Positions 11,193 through 20,919 of a DNA stretch of 64,000 nucleotides are shown piece after piece. Position 1 is the first letter of the stretch; each line of letters opens with the position of its first letter. Under the pieces are notes generated by a model. It saw only the letters and a program-made list of their open reading frames with translations, was not told the origin of the DNA and searched no databases. The position numbers and the translations under genes were made by a program. Source of the stretch: Fratercula arctica (taxonomy: Eukaryota > Chordata > Aves > Charadriiformes > Alcidae); the NCBI GenBank assembly GCA_947846985.1, contig CANTUZ010000011.1, positions 12,884,096 to 12,948,095 on the forward strand, read 5' to 3'.

Positions 11193-12056
11193 TCACAGAA
11201 CCACAGAACCACAGACTGGCAGGGGTTGGAAGGGACCTCTGGAGATCATCCCGTCCAACCCCCTGCCAGAGCAGGGTCACCCAGAGCAGGTGGCACAGGA
11301 ACACGTCCAGGAGGGTTTGGAATGTCTCCAGAAATGGAGACTCCACCACCTCTCTGGGCAGCCTGTGCCAGGGCTCTGCCACCCTCAAAGGAAAGAAGTT
11401 CCTCCTCATGTTGAGATGGAATTTCCCATGTTCCAGTTTGTGCCTGTTGTCCCTTGTCCTGTCCCTGGGCACCACTGAAAAGAGTCTGGCCCCATCCTCT
11501 TGCCACCTGCCCTGTAGATATTGATCAGCATTGATAAGATCCCCTCTCAGTCTACTCTTCTCCAGGCTGAACAGTCCCAGGTCTCTCAGCCTTTCCTCAT
11601 AAAAGAGATGCTCCAGATCATCTTTGTAGCCTCCGCTGCACTCTCTCCAGTAGTTCCTTGTCTGTTTTGAACTGGGGAGCCCAGAACTGAACACAGCACT
11701 CCAGACGTGGCCTCCCCAGGACAGAGCAGAGGGGGAGGATGACCTCCCTCCACCTGCTGGCCACACTCTTCTTGATGCACCCCAGGATGTCATTGGCCTT
11801 CTTGACCACAAAGGCACATTGCTGGCTCATGGGCATCCTGTTGCCCACCAGGACTCCCAGGTCTCTTTCCACCGAGCTGCTCTCCAGGAGGTTAGCCCCA
11901 ACCTGTCCTGGTGCATGGGGTTATTCCTCCCCAGGTGCAGCACCCTGCTCTTGCCCTTGTTGAACTTCATAAGGTTTCTCTCCACCCAACTCTCCAGCCT
12001 GTCCAGGTCTCTCTGTATGGTGGCACAGGCTTCTGCTGTGTCAGCCACCCAAGAAG
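11193..12056 (-). mobile_element. CR1 LINE, longest copy, reaches the reverse-transcriptase domain
   Basis: The left edge is an inverted tail (CACAGAACCACAGAACCACAG). Reading on the minus strand, ORF2 is spread over three frames. Frame 11827-12048 has the end of the reverse-transcriptase domain (DLDRLESWVERNLMKFNKGK, then VLHLGRNN). Frame 11618-11872 has the linker ([49 protein letters not shown]). Frame 11146-11817 has the C-terminus ([61 protein letters not shown]). There are therefore at least two frameshifts, near 11850 and 11640. The truncation falls just downstream of where the catalytic F-A-D-D motif would lie. It is a dead copy of about 860 bp. Confidence 0.96.
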
Positions 12057-15000
12057 TTTTTCTGCCACTCTTACGTCAGTCTTCTGCCATCAATGAAACT
12101 CACAGGATAATGTGTAATTTCTGGTATGTAAGTGTAATTTATGAGAGGAATAAACTGGTATGGGATGCAAAATGTCAAGAGAATGGATTTGTTTAGTTAA
12201 AACTATCTAGTTTCAATATAATTTGCCTAAATGGAAAGGAAGGAGGTGTAATATAGCACCTTTTAAACACCTAGGACTTGTGGAAGTGATGAGTTCGTAT
12301 TTGGTTGACTGTTGAGAGCAAATGCCCTCTCCCCAGCACGAGCCCATGAAGGAAGAATCTAAGTTCAATCAACACCTTCCCCTGGAAACACAAAATTTCC
12401 TTCCTTATTTCTTGTAGAGACACATAGTCCCTTCTATGCTGTACGGAGCGCACGTATCTCACACAGTGTGCTCTGGTATCTGCCTCCTGCCTTCTTAAAT
12501 CCCATTTCACCCTTCCTGCCCAGGGCGAAGCCGGCAGCATGAGAAGAGCTCAGCAGGCCACGGGGGGACATGCACAGTGTGTCGTGGCTGGTCATGGCTT
12601 GTGTCACTGCTTCCATGGGCCAGTGAGTGCCCAGGGCAGGCACGGCAGTTATTGACTTCCTTGCAAATTTTCCCCTCTTCTGCTTTGGGACTTCTGTAAG
12701 CAAAATGCTGTTCCAAGGTGTAGGGAGTGGAATTTAAATACATAAACCACCAACTGTCTGGATCTGTAGACTGAAGGTGTTTACAGAGAATAACTAAAAA
12801 ACCCTGCAGGGGTTTATAGGATGACAGAGCTGGACTTAAGTAAACTCCTATAGTCCCAAACCTTCAGGCAACATCTTTCAGAACAACTTGTGTTGATGGG
12901 CTTTAGGCAACCGTGTGCTAAGGCCTGTCCTGTGAACGTACCCCAATATGTGTCACCAAAGGCCATCCTAGACATTGCCACGCACACCCACACACATCTG
13001 TGGCATTTGAAATCACAAACAGAGCAGCATTGCACTCAAACATTGCTATGGGCAAAAGGAGCTTGCTATATATACATGGAGCTCAGAATTCATAGTTTCA
13101 ATGGATGTTTTAACAGTGTAATTCTCCAAAATGTCCAAATAGTAGAGAAAAACTTAATTGATAAAACAGTTAAAATTGTTATACAGAATCTCCCTGGTGG
13201 GTATGGCCCTAAAATCATCAGTTCCTACTTTCCCCGAGAAAGGGAGTAGGAAAGGTTACAAGAAGTCATTATCATCCTGAGTCCTTCTCTGGGGGGAGTT
13301 CAGCGTTGATGGTGGCAGTTTCTCCCTCCTTGTTTTGGGTCTGCTTTTGGATATTTTCATGCATTGTTCTTACGGCAACCTCCTTCCTCCACATCAACTC
13401 CCAGCTAAAACCTGACAGCTGCCCAGGAGCCACCCTGGGTCCCCGAATCACAAAGGGCTGTTGTTTGTCACCAGGGGCTACCTGACTTTGTCAGGCCGTT
13501 ATCACAGACTGGTCCCTGAGCAGAGCTAACCCAGGGTAAGTTTACTAAATCATAGTCACTGCACTGTTATAACAGGTAGAAAAAGCCAAAACCAGCTCAG
13601 GCAGAGGCAAATCCAGACCAAGACTCTGTGCTGTAAGATCAAAAGAAAGGCTGGGGACTTTCACTGGTAATGGGAAAAATTATATTTACTGATCTGCCAA
13701 TTGGGAGACTGATGGAAATAACTCCACCACATAAGAGAACTCTTGTCATTAATATTACTTGTAGATATGCTCCAAACCTATGTAGCTGGCTTTCTGCAGA
13801 GTTTTGTCTAATGGTGCATGTTCTACCAAGCATCACTTTTTTGGGCAGAGTAGAAAGCCACTGCAGGTCAGTAGGATAAAATGAGGTCAGAGAACTGGGA
13901 TTATACATTTGCTAAGGTGAAGGAGCTGCAATTTGAGAAGGGATTGCCCTGGAAAAGAGAACTGAGAGGTGCAGGCAAAACAATAAATAAGTTGGCTCTT
14001 TCACACAATGGACCAGCCCTGTCTGTCCCTGGCATGACCTAAGTGCTCCACCGGCATCACAAGCTCATTTGCCGCTCACACCCTCTAGTGCTTGCTGCTT
14101 CCATGTATTTGCCGAAGCCAGACCCCAAAGTTCTGAATTTGGTGTCACATGAGGGAAAAAAAAAAGCTGGAGCTTTCCAGACCAGGTGTATTTGTAGTAG
14201 AATAGAGACTTTCCTGAGGCATATTGTTTTAAGGAGGCATATTTGTCTATATCAGTGGATTCCTGTGAGAAAGGACTTCGTAGTGGTGAACTGCCATCGC
14301 TCCAGGAATAGTCTTGCAAAAAATCTGAGCATTGCTGTATTGTTTGTTAATCATTTGGTTGGGTGGTCGTGCATGCCTCTTGCACTGCAATAGCAGACTG
14401 AGACACCAAGCAACTAGACGGAGGCAGCGAAAGCGTCTCTTACCAGGACTACAATAGATGAAGGAGATTTAAATAAGGCTTATACACCCAAAGTGCAATT
14501 TACAGATGAGCTGATGTCTGCCCATGGAGACCAACTGTAAAGTCCAGGTGACCTCCTGATGTCTGAGAGAACAATCCATCTAGCAAGGTTAAAGGACTGG
14601 ATTTAGATTAATTCAAGAGCTTGTCCAATAAGATAAAGCAGTGTAGTGAAGGTAAATATTTGCAGCTTTATTTGCTGTGAGATTAATGTAATTGGTTTGG
14701 ATTCCTTCACATCCTCCAGCCTCTTCATAAACACTGCACACTGTTAAATGCTGCAATAATGAAGGCATTTTGTCTTCATCATACTGGAGGGCAAGAAGCA
14801 GGGGAGAGCTATTCTTGCAAAATATTAGCCCAGTTTTGCAGACCCCAGAGGATCTATTAATTTAGGTTAGAGTCTCTGCATCTAAGCAAGGGCTGAGCTT
14901 GGTAAGCATGTGAAGCTTTCTATAGCCCCGCCTCCATCTCCTTCTGGGCTTTTTTTCCCCCTTTCTTTCTTTCTTTTTTTTCCTTTTTTTTCATATAACC

Positions 15001-15401
15001 AGCACAGAACCTGGGCACAGAGCAACCCAGAGCATGGGGAGTTTGTCTGGATTGCCTCCCCAAGGGCTGCCAAGTAGGGCTTTAGACTGCTAGGAAAATT
15101 CCACAGCTCTGTTATCTAGCATCAGTGCTGTGAGATATTGCACTCAGAAATCCTGAATCTCAGCTGTCAGATGATAAATGAAGTAGCTGATCTTAAGGAA
15201 GGGGGAGATAAGAGGGAATGGGGAAGGGAGAGTTTGCTCCTCACCCAGCCCCAGTGACCGTGACCAATGCAAGTGGCTCTCTGTTACATGTAATGGGAGA
15301 GGAGAACATGGCTTCTCTGGCAGAAACTAAAGATAAACTCAGCATCACCCCAGGATAGTTATTATTTGTTAATAGCTATATAGCTATCTTCCTCCTGCCA
15401 G
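12057..15401. other. Unique non-coding DNA
   Basis: No exon is recognised; the longest open frames (about 120 codons) have no domain. A polypyrimidine stretch with a (CTTT)n core lies at 14955-14992. A short CACACCCACACACA run lies near 12980. The block near 13260-13640 is relatively GC-rich without a recognisable family. Confidence 0.5.
14955..14992. repeat. Polypyrimidine / (CTTT)n simple repeat
   Basis: A run of C and T includes three to four CTTT units followed by T8 and T8 blocks. It is low-complexity DNA, and the predicted lysine-rich frame on the other strand is an artefact of it. Confidence 0.75.
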
Positions 15402-15660
15402 CCACAGCATCACAGCATCACTGGGGCTGGCAGCACCTCTGGAGACCACCTAGTCTCACCCCACTGCTCAGGGCAGGCTCACCAAGTACAGATTCCCCAG
15501 GACTGTGTCCAGCTGGGTTTGGGATGTGACAAGAAGAAAAGCTTTTCTTGTGTTTAAATGGAATTTAAATGGTATTTCAGTTTTATATTAATTTTCTCTT
15601 GTCCTTTCACTGAGCACTGAGAAGAGTATTCCATCTCCTTTACAACATCCCCATCACAAC
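15402..15660 (-). mobile_element. CR1 LINE, old and diverged, 3' end
   Basis: The left edge is an inverted tail, CACAGCATCACAGCATCAC. It is followed by a diverged inverted CR1 3' UTR ('CTGGCAGCACCTCTGGAGAC', 'CTGCTCAGGGCAGGCTCACC', 'CTGTGTCCAGCTGGGTTTGG'). Further in come 'TTAATTTTCTCTTGTCCTTTC' and 'GAGCACTGAGAAGAGT', which match the ORF2 end region. No long frame survives. Its divergence is greater than that of the other named copies, so it is probably an older insertion. The 5' boundary is uncertain by about 30 bp. Confidence 0.85.
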
Positions 15661-17554
15661 ACTGGGATTTGCTCCCTTCCTCTCTCTCCCCAGAGCATAC
15701 CCCTGCCAGTTTCCCCTAATGCAGGTGGAAATGGAAATAGACTTCAGCTCAGTTATTCAGAAAGTTTGGCTTTCCACCCATTCCCCATTCTCCCAACGCC
15801 AACCATCAGAAACACAGATGGACAATGACAAATCGAACAGAAAGCAGCTCTCTTTCACTGTGCAAGCTGCTGGCAGCAGTTGGGTGTTTGGGTAAATGAA
15901 GTCCAGCCTCAAAGTATAACTAGCTTCTCAGCACACAGCCAAACTGCTGTCTGTGTGGGTATTGATAGGCAGAGTCCCAAACTGTCCGTTATTGGAAGCC
16001 TCTCAGTGATCAGAAAAGCTAATCTGGACCAATATGTGCAAAATCAATTAAAATCTGCATGTCTCCAATGTAGGATAGGCCAGCCACTGGAACCTGCTCT
16101 TGTTTCTTCAGCCCATCATGACAGCCCTAATTACTTGCTTCTTGTTTTTTTATAACCATCCATTCAATGGCTGTTTCAGTGCTTAGAGACTGTTAAGTAC
16201 TTTTGGGACTATTTTAGATATCCACTTGTCTGTCTCTCTGCTCTGTGATTTACTTTCCAACCTGGAGTCATTCATTAGCGGGGTGCTTCACTGGAATTCG
16301 TACATATTCTATGATTATTGTTATCAAAATGACACCGTCCACATTGGCTTGTACAACAATAATGACACATGGCTTGATGAGCTATTAAGCAAGTCCCAGC
16401 CGGAGATATTGATTAGGTGGTTTTGGCTTAGCTATTGAAGAACAGCAAAAATTGTTTATTGCAAATATCCTCTGCAGCAACAGGGATAATTCATATCATA
16501 CAGCAAAATATCATATAAAAAAGCAGAGTTCTCTCTCTAGTTTTCCTCTGTGTTGAGTGTGTGAAAGCGAAGCGCAGGGGGTGTGGGGAGCTGGTGGGGC
16601 TGGAGGGCAGGTTGCCACATCACAGGGGCTTCAGGGTGGGGTGGGTGAACATTGTAAGCCAAGGCTGGAGGAAGTGCTTGTAAGGAAAAGGAGCACCACG
16701 ATTCGGTGGCCTTATTGACCATTTCCACATTACAATTTCTGGAATAATATGAGGCTTTCCTCTACTATAGTTGGGTGTATTTTGTCTTTCCAAATTCCTA
16801 ACTGGTGAGGAGATCTTAGCACCCAGGATGACTCTATTGTTTCAGTAGGTGATTTAGTGACCAAAGCAAAACACCGGTCGTATAGCATTGTCTAAATGGC
16901 ACTTTGTTCACCTGGCTGCGCTGCCATCCCAGCTGGTACGAGTGAGGACTGATGCAGGAGGCACTGCTGCTGTAGGGCTACAGTCCCTCAGCAGCATCTC
17001 CAGTCCCCCATGTGCGCATCATGGGCCCTGCTCAGACGTAAAAGTCTCCTCTTCAACCCAAAAGTGGATGTCAAGACACAATCATCACATTACTATTTAT
17101 ACAAGCTTCCTGTAAGGTGACTGTCTTCTGACTGTAACATGGATCATATATATGCCAGAATGTGAGCAGAAGGTAATTTCAGGTCTGTGATTTCTATATA
17201 GAAATTACCATCAAATTTAGATCTGTTGCTGTCAGCACAAACCACCCACCCAGAAACCTGAGTTTTCCTGAGGTATTACGGAAAGCATTTCCCTTTTTGT
17301 AAACTCACCGTATGCCCTGCTTCCTAGTATAGTAGCATGGGAGGGGTTTTCCTTGGTCAGAAATCCACTACAGACCTACCCAGTCCCATCCAGCCCCCTA
17401 TCTCCTCTTTGACAGGAGAGGCTTAGAAAAAAAGTGTAAGACTCATGAAAGCACAAAATTCTCTATCCCACACTCTATCTCCACACTCCTCCTACCACTC
17501 CCAATAATGAGGAATTTAGAGATTTCTACACCTGACATCGTACCTGGACTGTCA
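15661..17554. other. Unique non-coding DNA
   Basis: No gene or transposon is recognised. The part at 16230-16480 is a candidate regulatory block, listed separately. The remainder has ordinary composition, with open frames below 95 codons. Confidence 0.5.
16230..16480. promoter_or_regulatory. Candidate conserved non-coding element
   Basis: This is moderately AT-rich, complex (non-repetitive) sequence. It holds SOX/FOX-like motifs such as ACAATAATGACAC near 16354 and TGTTTATTGCAAAT near 16453. It has no coding frame with a domain. The call rests only on texture and motif content. Confidence 0.2.
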
Positions 17555-17840
17555 TGTAGTTATTTGCCTGTCTAATCTACTTTTTTTTTTTCCTTTTTTT
17601 TCCACCTTTGCATGGCAATGAGTTCCACAGTTTAATTAGGCACTACATGAAAAAATGCTTCCTTCTGTTTTCTTTAAACTTGCTGAAGTGATCATTTCCT
17701 TGGGTAACCTTTCATGCCTGTGTTTTGACAAAGTGTGAATAATCTGTTTTCACTTCCTCCTCTGTCATTCACAATTTTAGAGGCCCTGCATTCCTGCTTC
17801 CCCAGGGTGAGCCCATGTAGAAAACTTCTTGCAATGTAGC
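17555..17840 (-). mobile_element. Ancient CR1-type LINE relic (ORF2 C-terminal region)
   Basis: The inverted sequence matches, block by block, the old amniote CR1 type seen in turtles and crocodilians. The blocks are 'TGGCAATGAGTTCCACAG', 'TTTAATTAGGCACTACATGA', 'AAAAATGCTTCCTTCTGTTT', 'CATTTCCTTGGGTAACC', 'GTGTGAATAATC' and 'CATTCACAATTTTAGAGGCC'. The last corresponds to the family's 'cattcatgattttatagacc'. No frame remains open. A T-rich insertion lies at 17581-17601. Boundaries are approximate, and the identification is from memory of the family. Confidence 0.7.
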
Positions 17841-18530
17841 TTCCCAATCAAACCCATAAATCAGCATTGACATAACATTGGAGCTGAAGAACATCCGTTA
17901 TCTGCCAATGCCAGCAGCGAGTCCGAAAATAGAGCTATGTGGACTATAGAGAGAAAGGAGCTGTGCCTTAAAATAATGGGGGCTGCAACATAGCTGAAAC
18001 ATTTGATAGCAACCCAGCCTAGTGCCATGCTATGTAGCCCAGTATCTCCAGCTCAAATTTTGTGAAGCACTCTCTGTTGGAGATTAATATGTCCTGGTAA
18101 TTGAACAAACTAGGACTGATCACCAGCTTCCCACTGAGCACCCTCAGTGATTTAACTCAAGTCCTACTTAATTGTAATAGCGCGTAACCATGACTGGCCC
18201 TGCTGTCCAGCTGATCAGCACTGAGTGGATTGCATTCACCAAACCCTTCCTGACACCTCTTGGGAATAAGTGCCAGGACCTGCTCTCGGGATGCAAACCT
18301 AGCATTTCTAGTGAGTGTATCTGCACAGAAGAGGCTCCGGGCAGCCATCAGTGATGAACAGGGTCTTTAATTAGGACTCTGAATAGTTCTGCCCTGCCCA
18401 CACGGATGACCTCTTGTTTGGCAGTGGACGTCTTTGACGCACGCTGCAGACCCTAGGAGCTGTCAGCCCCGCTGCTGTAAAGAAGTGGTAGCAGTGGCTG
18501 AGGTGACAGCCAATGTAGTTGTAGAGTTCA
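17841..18530. other. Unique non-coding DNA
   Basis: No gene or repeat family is recognised. The right edge contains one arm of the inverted repeat that flanks the next CR1 copy. Confidence 0.5.
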
Positions 18531-18547
18531 TTGCCCTCTACAACTAC
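18515..18547. repeat. 12-bp perfect inverted repeat spanning a CR1 5' junction
   Basis: GTAGTTGTAGAG at 18515-18526 and its exact reverse complement CTCTACAACTAC at 18536-18547 are separated by 9 bases. The right arm lies inside CR1 (coding for the ALYNYLKGG segment). The left arm lies in the flank. GTTGTAGAG occurs again at 18558-18566 inside the element. Confidence 0.85.
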
Positions 18548-18883
18548 CTGAAAGGAGGTTGTAGAGAGGTGGGGGTTGGCTTCTTCTCCCACGTGAATAA
18601 TGACAGGACCAGAGGAAATGGTCTGAAGTTGCGGCAGGGGAGGTTTAGATTAGATATTAGGAAGAATTACTTCACTGAAAGAGTGGTCAGACACTGGAAC
18701 AGCCTGCCCAGGGAGGTGGTTGAGTCACCATCCCTAGAGGTATGTAAGAAACGTGTAGATTTGGCACTTCAGGGCATGCTCTAGTGACAGAGATTGGGGG
18801 GGAGGGAGGGGTTTGTGTGTGTATGGTTGGACTTGATGATCTCAAAGGTCCTTTCCAACCATGAAGACTCTATGATTCTATGA
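18531..18883 (+). mobile_element. CR1 LINE, 5'-truncated, near-intact end of ORF2
   Basis: Plus-strand frame 18434-18784 reads through ORF2's C-terminus ([68 protein letters not shown]) to a stop at 18782-18784. The 3' UTR 'TTGGACTTGATGATCTCAAAGG' and a tail of CTCTATG/ATTCTATG octamers follow. A purine-rich G-run near 18797 lies in the UTR. It is the same subfamily as the copy at 2.6-3.3 kb. Confidence 0.95.
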
Positions 18884-20342
18884 CAGTTCCAGGTCCTCTT
18901 GCAGTCAGAAGGAGGGAGGGTGCTGGATCACTCCCAGTGGTAGAGGAGGCTAGAAAGAAGATTGCAGGTACTAGGAAGGTGGAAGATGAGGTTTAACATC
19001 ACACATCACAGGGTACTTCCTGAGATACTTCTGAAATTTCAGGGTCAACACCATTCCTGGCCCCACTCTATCCTGAGTGTGTCCAGCACAGGATTCATCA
19101 GGTTCCTCCTGGGCTGATGAGCAGCCTGGGCACTCATGCCAGTGACAAATGAGTGTTCAGCAGGGAGGATGTTTGAGGAACAGTGTAAAGCCTTTGTTTG
19201 TTTCTGTGTCTCATCCTCAGGAACCTTTTAATTATGTGAGTAGGGAACATTGCTTGAAGAACTCAAGTGAACAATTAGGCGTGCCCAGCTGCTGTCTCTG
19301 CATTCTGGCCAGTTTGGGGAAAACCTCTTTTCCTTCCTCTTCACAATTCCCTCCTTCCTCTATGTCTGGCATAGGGATACCTTAGCAGATTGCTTGGCAG
19401 AGTAGCATCCCAACAGGCTCCACTAGCTCTAGGGAACAGGGTCTGCATTCACAAAAGAAACATTTGAAAATTTCCAAAAGCTCAGGCAAACGAAAATGTT
19501 CCTGACACAGGGAGAAGGAGGCACTGCCTGCGCATCCTATTACCCACAGTGCTGCCATACAGTCATTTTTCAATGGGACTCTTCCTGCCTCAGCGGACTG
19601 AGCCACTCGAGCTCCAGAAAACAAAGCAACGAGGAGAGCTGGGTGTCTCTGATCATGCTGTTAGGGTCTTCCAGGGGATTCACTCAGCCCAAGAGGTACT
19701 GAAGGCAGGGGTGGGGAAGGAGGAAGGACACATGGCTAGAAAGCAGCAGAGGCAGCTGTCAGTGTACATATGGCACTCGTGACAAGTCCACAGAGCCCTA
19801 AATGTCATGTCCGCTGAGCATTCTACCAGCCAGCCCTGTGCAGCGTAGCCCTGCAAGAAATCCCAGGGTTCATCCACAGGGGCAGCAGCTGCCAAATCTC
19901 TGCTGACAGCTGGAGGGAAAGGCAAGGAAGATGTCTGCGTTAACTCACCTGGTCCCGAGTCCTCAAAGCCAAAAGGAGAAGTCTTTTGTATTTGTGTTAG
20001 GCAAGGGTTCCTCTTCAAAGCAAGGAATAGCAGTAGCACAGTCAGGATTTTCTAGGGAAACCTTGGTTTTCTGAAGGTCACCAGTGACGACAAAAGGAAC
20101 CTGGACTGTCTCTGGGAGGAAGGTGAAAGCAGCCCTGGCTGCAGTCTCTAGCCTGTAATGGAGATGACCAGAGAGCCCAGTTTATCGTGCAACCAGCACA
20201 CACACTGCAGGCGCTGGCTGCAGTGGCCACTGGAGGTCACTGCCAAAGCTGATGCCAGGCAGCAGGTCCTAGAGCCCTCTCAGAGGGAGAAAGCTGAGGA
20301 AACATATTTTAGAGCTTGTACCAAACAGCACCATCAGGTTTG
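18884..20342. other. Unique non-coding DNA
   Basis: No exon or transposon is recognised. Open frames (at most about 119 codons) have no recognisable domains. Confidence 0.5.
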
Positions 20343-20347
20343 AAGTG
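20343..20347 (+). repeat. Left target-site duplication AAGTG
   Basis: AAGTG directly precedes the TGTCCTG start of the LTR and is repeated exactly at 20915-20919 after its terminal GACA. A 5-bp duplication is typical of class III (ERVL-type) avian retroviruses. Confidence 0.85.
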
Positions 20348-20680
20348 TGTCCTGATTTGAGGTAAAACAGAACCAACTTTCTGTTCAGTAATTTTATGTC
20401 TTAGCTAGGCCTCTGCTAACTCTCTGAAATTAACAGTGTGTTGTGTCTAAAACGGTTTGTTCAGAGTGGTAAGAGTTTGTGACATGGAACGGTACCCAGA
20501 GAGTCTCTTGCTTACACTTATTGCTATAACAACCAAGGTCAGCTAATTTTGTTATTTGCCCCGTTGGAGGGTGGGAAGCGGAAAAGCGTAGAGGGGTCCC
20601 ACCTGCGGGGAGGAGCAGACAGGACAGGTGACCCAAAACTGACCAACAAGGGTATTCCATCCCATCTGCCCCATGCTCAG

Positions 20681-20690
20681 TATAAAAACT
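20681..20690 (+). promoter_or_regulatory. LTR TATA box
   Basis: TATAAAAACT lies about 100 bp upstream of the ATTAAA signal, the usual U3/R arrangement of a retroviral LTR. Whether the promoter is active is unknown. Confidence 0.7.
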
Positions 20691-20790
20691 GAGGCATAGA
20701 TGGGACTCAAACCCACAATCCCAAAGTTCTGATCTCCACATGACTGTATCTATTTCATTATTTTCCTTTTTATTTTATTCTTAATATTTT

Positions 20791-20818
20791 ATTAAAGTAG
20801 TTTAGTTTCTTCTAAACT
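20791..20818 (+). terminator. LTR polyadenylation signal with adjacent stem-loop
   Basis: ATTAAA at 20791-20796 is followed at once by AGTTTAG (20799-20805), a 6-base loop and the exact complement CTAAACT (20812-20818). The arrangement fits the R region of a retroviral LTR, where transcripts end downstream of the signal. Confidence 0.6.
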
Positions 20819-20914
20819 TGTAAATCTCTATCTCTCCTCCTCTTCTCCGTGCATGAGAGGCTGGGGAGGAGCATCTGTCATCGGCCATTGGCCAATTTGG
20901 CCAAAACCGTGACA

Positions 20915-20919
20915 AAGTG
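20915..20919 (+). repeat. Right target-site duplication AAGTG
   Basis: This is an exact copy of the left duplication, directly after the LTR's terminal CA. Confidence 0.85.

Larger units (their letters stand above)
20348..20914 (+). mobile_element. Solo LTR of an endogenous retrovirus (ERVL-like)
   Basis: This 567-bp element begins TG and ends CA. It is bounded by a perfect 5-bp duplication and has no internal retroviral sequence on either side. A lone LTR of this kind is the usual product of recombination between the two LTRs of a provirus. On the plus strand a TATA box (TATAAAAACT) starts at 20681 and an ATTAAA polyadenylation signal lies at 20791-20796. A TC-rich stretch and a GGCCATTGGCCAATTTGGCC block precede the 3' end. 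I recognise the overall sequence as a family common in neoavian introns, but cannot name the Repbase entry with certainty. Orientation is inferred from the TATA-to-ATTAAA order. The clean duplication argues for a moderately recent insertion. Confidence 0.92.

Noticed and set aside
20702..20720. Possible tRNA gene (B-box-like sequence)
   Set aside because: No cloverleaf, acceptor stem or A-box could be built. It lies inside the LTR and is reported only as a motif.
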